Of a stretch of 64,000 bases of DNA, positions 41,101 to 55,500 are shown one piece after another. The position numbers were made by a program, and so were the translations under genes. The stretch spans positions 10,882,001 to 10,946,000 of the forward strand of contig NC_092575.1 of NCBI RefSeq assembly GCF_037975245.1, in the 5' to 3' direction. The notes beneath the pieces are model-generated. The model did not search any database and was not told the DNA's origin. It saw nothing but the letters and a program-made list of their open reading frames with translations. The number at the start of each line of letters is the position of its first letter. Position 1 is the first letter of the stretch. Origin of the DNA: Apostichopus japonicus. Taxonomy: Eukaryota > Echinodermata > Holothuroidea > Aspidochirotida > Stichopodidae.

Positions 41101-44100
41101 TTTAAATTTTACTCCCAAGCTTTGTTGGAAAATTGATACTGGAAATAAACTGAACTGACTTCAGACCAAACATAGCTGATGTATTCTATTGAACTGATTT
41201 CAAACTATGAACGGTTAGAACCATTGCTTGCACCATGTCAGATGTCTTACCTCTCTGCAGTCTAGTAATTGGTTAGGCGGCCAGCTTAAACTTCTCACTG
41301 TAGCTCCCCAACCCACCCCACCCTACCAACCCACCCCACCCCACCAACCACCCCCTCTTCATCATCTATGCCCATAGGAGTTTAAATATGACCCTATCCC
41401 AAGTGACAAAACTAACATTATCAACTGTATTTATGTTTATAATTCACAGAAGATGGAGTAGGAATTGCAATCACACTCTGGGCAGCTTGTTTTAGTGAAA
41501 CCTTTTTCAAGTACTAGACTTTTGGTAGGAATTCTTGAATGTGTCGGAACAGCTGTTGATGGATAGATTGCATTTCAACTCCCAGCAGGGATTAGCATTA
41601 TATAGGGATTAGCATACAGGGATTAGCATACAAAGCAACACTGCTAAGAACACAAATCTGAATTTATTTGAACAGCCAATATATGAATATATCTGGCTGA
41701 GGGAGTTACTTGTTTTTATCTTATGAATAAGGCAACATTTGAAGGCCTATCAATATCAAATTTACTTACACTGTTCACAGACACGGCCTTCGAATTCTTC
41801 CGGGCAGATGCAACTGAAGAAGGTACCAGAGTTCACGCAAGTGGCAGCATTCTGACAGGGGTTTGAGAAACAGGCATCGACCACTGTATAGGAGAGAAAT
41901 GGATGTTGTAGGAGGAAGTGAGGGAATAATCAGCTATTATTGTCTGCTGCAAGTCATCTCAAATATAAATCAAGAATTTCAAGTAATCCCACCGACTGTC
42001 ATCATGTCTGTTTCACCGTATAAAAATCTCTTCCAGTAGCCTGCATTTTGCCCCCTTTTCTGTGGTTTTAGTTGCAGCCAACAGGAATGAATAAACGTAG
42101 GTATATAACCACTCTTTTACTCTTATACACATATTTCATACTTATCATTTCTTTTGGCTAGAGGTTGCTGTAGATACATTCCACATGGTAATGATCTACT
42201 TTGCGACAGTGTGCAATGTGATAACAGCTCCTGCACATACAAACTGCAAGATCCACCTACCACTAGGACATGACTTGTGCCAAAAAAAAAGAGTAAAAAG
42301 TTATTCTATTGTCTATTGTTCTATTGTCGTTTAAAAGCAAAAAGGTAAGACCCTTATCAGAAGATACTCCCTTGTCGGTTGTGATAACTTATGTATATAT
42401 ATAAAAAAAATTGATATAATTCTTTCAATTTTTGGATGATACTCAAAGGCATTTTCAAGAGAGCTTAACGTCATTATCACTTTTGTGATACTTACATATG
42501 GCACAACTTTCTCCTGCATAGCCAGTTCTTGTGCAATCACAGCTGCCGCCAATACAGATACCTCCATTTAAGCAAACAATTGCATCACAGGGATCGGGAG
42601 CTGACCGACAAGAAAGCAACGAAAAACAAGGAAATGAAATTAAATGAAAGGAAACAAGGAAGAACGCTTCTGTAATCACCGGTACAGATAGTTAAACGTA
42701 AATAATCTGATATATAATGGACAAATTCTGCACGGCAGAGATTTTGATTCTCAAAAGTGGTGATCGTAATGCGACTTTCAATGGCTACAACCCCCACCCC
42801 CCCTTACAAGTTCACAGAGCAGCCTTGGTGGCAAAGTAAACTTGTATGATGCTGGGGGTGGGGAGGGGGGGAGTTATAGTAGTCAGCCTCTGTGCTCTTG
42901 TATTGATGATTGATGTTGGCAGCTATTGAGACATATTAAGTACTACCATTGGCAGAACTATGAAGAGGAGTGACAATTGACCAGCACGATTAAGACCAAA
43001 CCTGAACCATAAAGGAAAGACAACAGAAACATCACAGACTTAGACAAGTCACGGTATAAATTTTGGACTGTAATGGTATCATACTTAGTGCTTTCCAAGA
43101 TCTTGGTCTACCCAAACCTTCCCAGCCCCCCCCCCCCCCTTAGTTGCAGCTCTTACAGCCAAAATGACAAATAAAGAGTAACTAAATATGCTGTCATTTT
43201 AGTTGGTTTTTGGTACAAATACTTGATTACCTTTCACCCCTGGATGACAAGTGAAAATACAAGACGTCTCATGGTAAAAAAGAGATATCATTAGTGGCAC
43301 TATGAGATCACACAAATAATGGAAGTCAACATGACATGACATTTAAACCATGATATTGTTCACATTGAAAATGGAATGTGGTTGTACAAAGCAGGTTTGA
43401 AGGAAGTGGTGGAGGGGCAGGGGGGGGCATTATTGTTTATTGCATGCATCTCTATCACATCTGATAAAGAGATGGTGGTTGGCTGTCTCTCTTAACCAAT
43501 GGGTAAAGAGTTTAGCGAGACAGAATTGGTTACCTTTACATCCGAGTGGTTGGTTCATATTACTTTCTAGAACAGGTCAGTTTAACATTGCGATCTGACG
43601 GATGACCTTATAAGTTATTCGTAATGTCTGAAAGATTTGACGTGATTATCAAAGTGACTTACGTGTCTCGCATCTGGTACCGGAGAAGCCTGCAGTGACC
43701 GAACAGTCACAGTCAAAGGAGGTGATACGATTGTAACAATCTGCCTCGTTCAGACAAGGATCGGATAGACATGGATCAGGGACTAGGAAGAAATTAAAAA
43801 TTTAAAGTTAGAAGATGTTTGTTCTACTCAATCATTTATCATAATAGAATATATTTGTGGTTGGTTTTCTGCACATAACCTATCTAACCTCCTTGGTGAA
43901 GTTTTTCATATTCATAACAGAGCTAATTATTAAACAGATAGTTATATTGTCATTTCATATTTTAAAAAAAAATGTTCTTGAAGTGACAATAATATCACAG
44001 ATTTAGATCTACACAGTAGTCCTGCAAACTTGTAACATTATATGCAGTGACAGGAAACAGGTTTTTGACCTTTTTTTGTTTTGTTTCAAAGCCTTAATTA

Positions 44101-47100
44101 GACAAGGTAAATGTAAACTAAACTTATATAAGAGCCTACTTCTTAATAGCAAAACACTCGATTATCATTTGATGTTCACACTCAACTTATTCCCCTAATA
44201 TGGTATGTTGTAACCACACTAGTCTATTGGTGACAGAACTCTGAAACGGGAATTGGGTTTAGTTGTTGGCACATCATATATTGTTCACTGTTCACCACTC
44301 TGTCATATTCTCTTCATGACATTTCACCTTTGTGTCTTCATTCACACTTAAGTCAGTCTTTACAAACATCCCTCCTGTTCATTCTTTTCTAATTTCACTC
44401 AATTTAGTCTTTACTTTGTCTCCCTTTCACTGTCTACTTATTTGTTGTAACATATAACTATATGTAACATATAACTATATAACTATAACAAAGATATAAC
44501 TATATGTTGTAATATATAACATATAACTATATGTTGTAACATATTACTATATGTAGTCAAACTATATGTTGTTCATTGTTCACTACTCTTTCATGTTCTC
44601 TCAATGTTTTTGTTCTTTTAACATATAACTGTCTGTTCTTTTTCTATTGTTGAACTTCAGTATTTTGTATAATATTTGCTGCTATCTACCCGGTGCCTAT
44701 ACAAGGCTAACAGTTTATAATCCATTGTTTTACATTACATATACTTTACATCGCAAAAGAAAAGCTGAAATCGCAGTTTGTTATTATCTACAAGTCTGAT
44801 CTTACCAATCTGACAAGTTAATCCAGTGAATCCTGGCACAGTTGTAGTTGAACAGTCACACGAGTAAACGTTACCGAGTGAAGTACAGCTTCCACCATTT
44901 TGACAGGGATTGGAAGCGCAGGGATTTGGGGCTACAGAAGGCAATAATGGAAAATATGTATGCATTTTACATTAATACGTTACTTTTTTTTATACAAGTG
45001 CTTAATAGTTTACACTGTTGTGTTCCACAAATTTACAAGCATTGGAGAGAATGCCGATGTGCTAAGTTAACTAAATTTATATCGATTACAAAAAGAAAAA
45101 GAAACGTCTACACTATACTTGTGTCATACTAAATTCAAGTATTGACTAAAATAATAATAAAATAATAATTCTGCACACTCAGATAAGGTTAAAAAAAAAA
45201 CACAAAATTGATCACTCATGCATGCAGAGGCCATTACCCATATTTGAAATTAATGCATTTCAACAAAACTTGCATAATGGAGCTGAGTCTGAATCATTCA
45301 GCAATTTTCAAGTTCTGCGACTAAGGTATGCTTTTCAGATTAATTTACTTGACATATTCAACTATAAGCCATTGACGAGAGCGATGGATTTCCTGCGTTT
45401 TTCTTTTCCTTTTAACTTTAAGACAGTTGGAACAGATTAATTACTTAATACGCTGAGATCATTCTTCAAACCTGAAGAGATTGAAAAGGAATGACTGTAT
45501 AGTCTACATGTCTACAGTAAAGTATAAACTTGGTTAATACCAGACTTCACTCTAGACAGGGTAGAGTGTCAGTGCTTATGTTGAGATGAGACAGGTAAGC
45601 GAGGGAAACAACATCAATCTAACACAATGTGCAATCTGAATGAATATTTATAGTGAGGCACTTCTGCACACTGAATATGCATTGATTCCTTTCATAGTCA
45701 TGCTGTTACATATGCATCCTCCATATAATCATTACAAAAGGAAGGAAGCTCATACTGCACACATTCCAAAGAAATGACTTCATGAATATTTATAGCGAGG
45801 TACTTCTGCACACTGAATATGCATTGATTCCTTTCATAGTCATGCTGTTACATATGCATCATCCATATAATCATTACAAAAGGAAGGAAGCTCATACTGC
45901 ACACATTCCAAAGAAATGACTTCATGAATATTTATAGTGAGGTACTTCTGCACACTGAATATGCATTGATTCCTTTCATAGTCATGCTGTTACATATGCA
46001 TCCTCCATATACTCATTACAAAAAGAAGGAAGCTCATACTGCACACATTCCAAAGAAATGACTTCAACTAAAGTCTAGACTCATTTCGGAAACCCGTTCT
46101 CACTCTTTTGTTCCCTCTTGACCCTGCACAATTAAACATTTCAAAGTCCATAATATCCTTACGGCACACAGTAGCTCAGTGGCGTAACCAGAGGAAGGCC
46201 AGGGGGAAAAGCCCCCCCCCCAAATACGCTTTGTGCTACAGTCTTGCCCCCCCAAATGAAATCCAGTGACATTTTTTTCGAGTTCTAATCACAAGTATTC
46301 ATACCTCAGGGCTCATGTTCAAACTTCATATAAGGTCAGAACTTGGTAATCAGACCGAGATATTGAACATTTTGGGCCTTCATCATACCTACATACAGAG
46401 ACCGTCGATCAATATCGTTGTGGATGTGTATTTGTGCAGAACAGGTGCCCATTAATACATATATTTCTTGGTAATTTCTATCATCAGCCATCACAGGGTT
46501 GCCCCCCTAACATTAAAATGCTGGCTACGCCACCACAGTAGCTTCCACTCATGGCATACTCTGCTGCCACACCCACCCTTACCAGTTTGACAGAAGACTC
46601 CTGTGTAACCATCCTGACACTGACATATGAAGTAGGAAAAGAAATTCAGACAGTTCCCATTATCTAAACATGGTTCGGAGGCACACGCATTTGGAGCTGA
46701 AGAAAAGAAAAATTAATGCAAATTATTTGGACATGTGATTTAAGAATTAAAAAATTAAAATTAAAATAATAATAGAGAAAAAATTCTTATTTATGATCTA
46801 AACAAATTCCTTTGACAGAGTCGCTGTATGATAGTTTCACTTCGATTTACGATTTGATCGACAACTCTCGGGATGGCAAACTAATTTTGTGCTCTGCTGG
46901 TCATGAAACTAACACCAGTTTTAGGTCATAAAAGAATTCAAAATGTTTTTTTCGATTCAGCATTCGAACAGATGATAATCATTGTAGTACATAAAAAAAA
47001 AGAAAACCTTAATAACAATTCAACCGCACATGACTTCATCAAACCATATTTAATTTTGCTAAAGTTTTCAGTTTTGTGTTTCAAAGGGTTATGAAAACTT

Positions 47101-49506
47101 TAACATTTTTTTTTTTTGGCAAAATGGGAATAAGGCCTGTTTTTAGCTTTTTAGTTGTTTCTTTAGTTGTCTTCACAGGTGGTCAATGATAATAGAACAT
47201 TTTGATTGTAATTTACTTACGGTTGAAGAATTCACAGTTGCCTCCCACATAATAGAGCGGGCAGATGCAGTTATACCTTTCTCCGTTCTGAAGACAGGTT
47301 CCCCCATTTTCACATGGCTCAGAAGTACATGAATTATCTTTGAAAGAAAGCAAAGAAAATCGAAACACCGTAAAAATTAATTACATAGAGTCTTTGGTAC
47401 CTAGAATTCAACATTTAAATCTACACAAAACCACAAGCCTTAAAAATATATTATACAGACAAATGTAGAAATACATAAATAAACACAATGGTCCAACTCC
47501 AATCCTTATGACTTCTGATTTGCTTTTGAATTTTTTTTCAATTCATTTTAGAAAAAACTTTGCCCCCAAATGTGAAGAAGTTGACTGTCGAACTCATGGG
47601 CTTTAACTAATCAAAAGTGATATATATATATTTTTTTTACATTTTTCTTGAAACCTCAACCTTTGTTATAATCCTTACTACTATTAGCATTATTATTACT
47701 ATTATTATGTATTTTGTATTTTGCCCTTACCTGGAGTAAACATCTCACAGTAAGTTCCTGTATAAAATTCAGGACACTGGCAAACAAGACCAAGCTGGCT
47801 GCCTCCCCTTAGACAGGTGGCTCCATTCTGACAAGGATCATTCAGACAAGGATCTGCAAACATACAGCAGAATAGCAACACTCTTTAAATTATTCTACTG
47901 TCCCCTGCTTTGAATACATGAACTACATTATGACACAAAATTATTTAATTCATAAATATATTACAAATGGTCTCGAAGTTTACAAATTATAAAAAAAATA
48001 TATATAAATATATATATTAAAAAAATAAAAATAGAAACCCTGTTCCATTCAGTGGGCCAAACTTATAATAGTCCCTGATTTCTTTCAATTCTCAACATTT
48101 CTTGTTTTACCTATCAACCTATACCAAGTACTTCTCAAACTAAGATGGCAAACGATCACACAAAAACAACTTCCATTATGTTGTCTTTTCCATCAAATGA
48201 TGGCTAACGAGCCAGTTTAATAGTTCCTGATTTCTTTCAACTATCAACAGTTCCTATTTTACCTATCAACCTATACCAAGTTCTTCTCACACTAAGATTG
48301 CAAATGATCACACAAAATCAACTTCCTTTATGTTGTCTTTTCCATCAAATGATGGCTAACGAGCCAGTATAATAGTTCCTGATTTCTCTCGATTCTCAAC
48401 ATTTCTTGTTTAACATATCAACCTATACCAAGTACTTCTCAAACTAAGGTTGCAAATGATCACACAAAAACAACTTCCTTAATTTTGTCTTTTCCCATCA
48501 AATGATGGCTAACAAGCCAGTATAATAGTTCCTGATTTCTTTCAATTCTCAACATTTCTTGTTTTACCTATCAACCTATACCAAGTACTTCTCAAACAAA
48601 GATTGCAAATGATCACACAAATACAACTTCCTTTATTTTGTCTTTTCCATCAAATGATGGCTAACGAGCCAGTATAATAGTTCCTGATTTCTTTCAATTC
48701 TCAACATTTGTCACCCAAACATGTTCTTACTTTAATATTATCTTAATGAAATATCTAGCATGCTAATGAGTAAATTTCATATTCAGAGGTTATTTTAACA
48801 AGAATCTGTGAATGGCCACTTCAAAACCCATAAGGCATCTATGCTAAGGCATAACAGCGTCAGAAAATTCCACTTTTGTTAGTTTGCAAAAGGTTGTTTG
48901 CATATATATGTAACATAGTAATACTATAAGCTACATCATCAAGAAAAAATATCCATATAAGAAAAAATATCCTAACATGTCAGTTTACGCAAGACAGTAA
49001 CAAAATTGTTAAAATATTTTGGCAAACCAAATATACTCTACTATTAAAATGTGATGAATACTTACCCAATCAACTAAATGCACAAAAAGGTTTAGTTACA
49101 AATAGGAATAAAGCACATTTCTGTGACAAGAATGTGACTTTACCAAATATACCGTTCATTAATAAATTATTGCCAAACTTTGTTAGCTGCGGGTAAAGGT
49201 GTCCATTTTATTATGGGTGAAAATTTATGGATTATTAACCAGGAACGGTTAAAAAATAAATGAAATGTAGTAATAAATATGACACGCATGAAGAGATATG
49301 TTCGAAAGCCGATTGTCAAGAATGATAATTCTGTCATCCTGGGATATTAAAGTTTCATATATAGCATCCTTTCTGATGCTTCCATCCACACTGATGAGAA
49401 TATATATATATATATATAGATATATATACATATATATATATATCTATTGTAGTATGTAATGTATTTATATATATATATATATGTACACACACAAATATAT
49501 ATATAT

Positions 49507-49537
<31 letters not shown>

Positions 49538-52500
49538 AATATATATATATATATGTATACACACAAGTATATATATATATATATATATATACAAATATAT
49601 ATATACAACTTTAATTTTATCTAACTACTTTTGACCAGTGACATTTATAGCAATAAAAACCTGCATATGGCTCTTCATGTTATGTCAGTTAGTATTGACA
49701 ATCACCCGGCCCTTCAATTGAAAGAGATGTCCCCTGAGGTATAAGTACTAAGATTTAATATCAACAACTATTGCACATTGTATAGTCTCTACCGGAATGC
49801 AATTTCATCTCACATTATCTGTTACCAAGGTAATATTCATATTCTTCATCAACACACATACAGTACCTCACTCATCAAAGTAATCTTTGAATCAAAGTTA
49901 AGAAGAGCTCTTACAAGAAAAAAATATCATTAAGTGGGTTGCAGAGGAGTTAGTTTTGTTAATAATACAAAATAGATTTGAAATATACACCATATGTGTA
50001 GGATGGTATGAAAGTCACCAAGAAAAAGTGAAGGAAAGGAAAGGAAACAAGCTACTTATATTTATATATTTGTGTTTCACTTTAACTAGGGAATCATGAT
50101 AAAGTTGTTTTTACCAAGTACTTATGCCTGTGCATTCTGTCATACATAGACAGTAAAGTTTCTTTGACTCTACATATCCTCCCCAGGTTGGTAGGTAAAA
50201 GAGTTGTAACAAAAGTTAAGAATTCTTAAAAAGTGAATGAAACAGGAAGATAAATCATAGGTTATCAACCACAAACCCCCCCCCCCAAAAAAAAAAAATA
50301 ACTAGTACCCCGTATTACACTCAGGTAGGTTTAAGCCACCAGAATCCTTGCTGCATCTGTAGTAAACATATCAGAACAGTAAAACGAAGAAGGCTTCAGT
50401 AATTAATTCAGTATACATTTACAGAAAATGAGATCATTCCGTAGGACTTTCTTGTTCTTGTGTTTTTAAGAGTTGACTCATTTTCAAGGTAATTGGATGT
50501 CTACGATAATACTTATTAAATTAATATTTCTATCTATATATCAAAGAACTAATAGAACAGAACGACAAAGAAATTATTGCACTATCTAGTTATTCTTAAA
50601 TATTTAGCATCTACTATCCAATATGATTCATTTATTGTTCTTAACATAACCAGTTTCCTCTGACAGGTGAAGAAGTTAGAATTTTGGACATGTTACTCAT
50701 AGCATACCTTAAAAGGTAAACCCCCCTCCCCCCCCCCCCACAAAAAAAAGAGAGGAGATATATTGATCTCTGTTCACATCTGATCCTAATCAACTAGAGA
50801 GCACCAAATTTAACACACAGAAAAAGAGCTGTGAAAATTAAATCTCTGAACGTAATACTGTTCTGGACCAAACTTGGAGATTTTATTCTACCGACCCAGA
50901 AGTGAACTGGTCGGATTCGACACGGGGGCGGCCCTGCATCAACTTTGAATCGAAGGTGACACTTGATAAAGGTGAGACCTGTATATTTACTCTGCAATTC
51001 ATATGAAAAAGTATATCTGTGTGTACAGCCTACCAGTGAAGGTACCATGCTAAAACAACCTGTCCTATTGTACTGCATTCCAATATATTAAATTTTAAAT
51101 ATAATTCTGCTACTTTGTTCTCTTTTCATTGCAACATATCTAATCCTAATTAAATCACCAGATGTTTGGTTTTCATGCAGCCTATGTGTATATTGGGGGG
51201 GGGTTGTGGGGGAGGGGAGGGGTGCATAACATGTCTTTAATAAAAAAGCCCACACTGGCATTCTTTGTTGAATTCATAACGGTTTAGTTGAGCAATTTAC
51301 TGCTGTACTACATGTATGTATTGTAATGATGACAGCCTGTACTGTTTTGAGTTAACAACTACCAGGGGAAAAATTCTCAGATTGTAATACCAGGGAACTC
51401 CCTGATAACACTGCCTCACACTACCCACTGCAACAGAACCAAAGTGTCATATGTTACAAGTTACAAAAATGGAAAAATCTGGAACAATGTTGGCTTTTCT
51501 TTACATGTGACATCACATCTTAGTTGGTAGTTGTTACATATTTCTAACAATGACTAGGTGTATGTAGCCTTACCGCAGTCAGGAGAAAAGAGTGTGGTTG
51601 TTAGTATTCAGGTATTCATGCAGTTATTGATTTGTATAATTTTGATGTGAAATCAATATTTCAACAAATGAAACTCTTCATATGATGTTGGATTTTTGCT
51701 TATTATATATGTGATACAATATCTCAGTTGGTAGTTATGCCATTTTCTTCTTTCTAGAAATGACTAGTTAATATGTAGGCTACAGTAGTATAACCAGCAT
51801 TGTCAACACAGAGAGACAGCCAGTATAGTTATATGTATGAAGTGTGTACTAATTCCATTTTAAATGGTCAAAAATTTATGTTAAAAAATTATTTTAAAAA
51901 ACCCAAATTAATTGGATCATGACCTACTCTGTAGAATTTATCATGCTTTCATACTAGAAACACTCTGCACCTTTCAGTTACTGTACGTTAGTCCATCACT
52001 GGCATTGATGTCTAGAAGCGGGGGCTGCATCCTTTTTACCAAACGTTCTTGAGTACTTAACATGGTTTTTGCATTAACATATAGTTCTTAATCTTATGGG
52101 AGCAAAAGCCTTCTCTAGTAGTTCTATATGTCAAACATCACTTTCTTTCACATTTTACTAGACTAGACTATTTTTTTGAGTTTTCACTACATTCAACAAG
52201 AGAATGTTGTACGATTCCAAATGGCAAATTAAAGTTTATGCATTTTGTATTTTGTTGTACATAAATTTTCTGTTTCTCTGCCTAAACGTTCTACAATTGA
52301 TCACAATCTGGGGTTTGCTGTGCTGCAAACCACTTGGTTGCTCCTTATTAACAGCTAGTTATAAACTATTTTATTCCAATGCAGAAAATATTGTTCAATA
52401 TAATTTTTTTATAATATTTCAAAGCATATTTAAACTCAACTCTCTTGATGTGATATTTCGATGAACTTAAGAAGTAGACCATGCGACCAGGTACATTATC

Positions 52501-55500
52501 TCTACTTAAATGGTTGAGTTTGCTTCTACCAAACTGTAGCGAAAAAGGAAAAAAATGCAAAACGCAGCTTTTAATAAAATAACAGTCAGATAATTGAGCA
52601 GCTGACCCATTTTTTTTTCACTTTTGTGTCATTTTCCGTATTGTTTTCCCCACTTCGTTAAGTCTGCAACTGATCACTGCAATTGACAGCAGGGCAGAGG
52701 GACTCTCAATGAATATAACCAACACCCTGTAGGGAACATCTAATTTTATGGCTAAAACCACCAGACTTGTCCTAGATGTTAGCTTACATATGAACAGCAA
52801 AACCAAACCATCTATAACCTCTGCAGGGCACATTCAGTAGCTAACATTCCTCCTGATATACAGACTACCAGGTATGAGATGGTTTCTTATGGACTGTCAT
52901 AGATTAACAGGTATTGTGAGGTTAATAATTCTACGTTAATTCTACGTAATTCTACGTTAATAATTTTTCCTCTTCACAAAGCAGTTTTAAGCATTTTATT
53001 CTACCTCAAGATGAGTAGGAACTCTACGTAATTGTGGCTATATGCCACAGTGCACAAAAACTGTTACTGGAATGCCCCGACTGAAAGAGCAGATGAGGAA
53101 GACGCAACTACTGTACAGTTTAATTTGTGAGCTTGACTTTCCCATCACCTTTTCCAACTCACCAAGTTCCTCTGCGCAGGTCAGCCCTCCATAAAACTCG
53201 GGGCACGCACACAGGAACGTTTGACTGTTGCTAAGAAAGCAATCACCTCGGACACATGGATTGGGAGAACATGGGTCTGATGGAGCTTGGAGGAACAATC
53301 AAACACAAACCAAATGGTGCAGGCCTTAATTTACAAAATCTTAACCCCACCCTCCCCCCTGATTTATTGATGACATTAATGTTAGTTTCATGGATATGGA
53401 ATGGCTGCATTGTAATACTGGTGAAGATGGGTTGTTTTTTCCTTCTCCATATATATGGAGTATGGTGGTATGGTACAGTCAGATAAAGCAAGGAAGATGA
53501 TGAAACCATTTGAAGGGTGATTATGCTAGTCTCCAGAGGATGCCATGGGATGCCATTTCCACTTTTGGAAGAATTAATCAAAGCAATTAAGCACGCACGT
53601 ACCACGGGTACCTTACTGATGTCACATGGAGTATATATGTCACTCATGATGTACTATGAATAAACATGACATATTATGAATAAACATGAGATGACTATGA
53701 TGACGATGATGAAGATGATGACGATGTGCCCGTTCATGATCGTGGTGTTATGTTCATGGTTGTCCACTACAAGTTTCCCAGAGAATAAATGTTCTTCACA
53801 CTCACCAATTTCTGAATCACAAGTTGGACCGGTAAACCCGGGGAGACAATTGCAGGAGAAAAAAAATGGGTCTGATGTATTCTGACAGGTTCCTCCATTG
53901 ACACAAGGGTTATTCTCACATATATCTACAGAAGCATGCACAAGACAGTACAATAAACAGAAAAGGTAGGTGAAGAAGAAGAAGAAGAAGAAAAGGAATA
54001 ATACATGCCAAAAGGCAGCAGTGTTTCAAAGAGGCATACCATGCTAGTCACCTTGTCTTTCAAATTGAAAATAAAGTTTGGAATTAGTTTTTGTTTCTCT
54101 TTCTCCTCCGAGACAGTACCGAAAAAAGTATTGGTAACGACCTGACCTTAATAACATGGAGAGACTTCTTTTTATAATACTGGCCAGAACAATAGAACCA
54201 TTTTTTATTCCATAATATTCATTACTCTAGTGTGGATTGATGTGACAGGGCCAATATTTAAGGGGTTTTATTTCTCATTGTCCCTTGGACAGTTAGCTAG
54301 GTCGTAGCTCTTTGGTAGTCCTAATAGCAAATTTGATTCCCCCCCCCCCGCAAAATGAAACAAAATAACAAGGTATGACCAACATGAACACTGTAGGAGA
54401 GATGTGTAGGTCTCTCCTTTGGGTGGATCATTGGCCTACAACTATTTTTGGTTTTAGTTCAGTATCTTCAAAGTGATGGAGGGTGTTACCATTTTACCAT
54501 TAGACTTGTTCGGGAGTATTCAGCTACAATGCAATCTGAATGTGATGTGAAACAACTAGTTTGATGCCCGGACGACCTCCAAAGCTGATTTTGGGCCTCC
54601 GACCAGACAGTCTGGTCGTCTCGGATGCCTATTAAAATTTGCCATTTAAGAACAATGGAAGAAGCCATTCATTGCAGCAATAAAAAAAAAAAAAATAGAT
54701 TGTTTAATTGACATACCATCCAATATAAAGACATTCAAATAAAAAATATTTTTCTAGCAGTTTTCTTTCTTTCCAGAAACAAATACATTAAGCTTCAAGC
54801 TGTACACAGTCATTTCTCTACCCAAATAGGAAGTCTTTGAAGTTTTTGTTGTTTCAACAGAAATTTGGTCGCCTTGGACAACCATTAAAAATTGTCCCCC
54901 AACCTTGTATTTGACTACAACACATCTTTATATTCACTGCAATACATACTACAGCTAAACACACAATCATATGGGAAATAAGTGCTTCATGGACTATGCA
55001 TATACTATCAACACAAAATTGTTCTAAAAATTGAAAATGACCGTGATTCCTGCTGTCATACCAAAAAATTGATATGGATACAATTTATATTTGAACTCTG
55101 AATGATAAAATTATTATCACTGTTGTGTAGCTAGAGAATCGTACTAGTTCACGTAACATTTCCAGTCACATATGTACTACATACACGGTAATCAAAAGAA
55201 ATCAAAATATAGTGGTGCTTGCAGAGACGTTAAGGAACCTGATAGAAAAGTTTAATAGTCCTGATTGTTAATTTGTGGATCGAAAAGGAAGAATTTTATG
55301 AATCAAAAGATGAGAAAAGTAACAATTATCGGAAAATGGAACCTGTGTCATTACAGATCATTTGACTAAAAGAAGTGGTAGTAATTCTGTACATGCAATA
55401 ACAGTCTAACTGTTACTAACAATTAGATAGATAAAATAATAAATAATAAATAAATAAAATAAAATAACAGTCTACCTGTTACTAACAGTTAAATAAATAA

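Noticed and set aside
51568-51590. Donor-like GCG|GTAAGG in the 5.3-kb intron
   Set aside because: Upstream sequence has no EGF cysteines and no acceptor.
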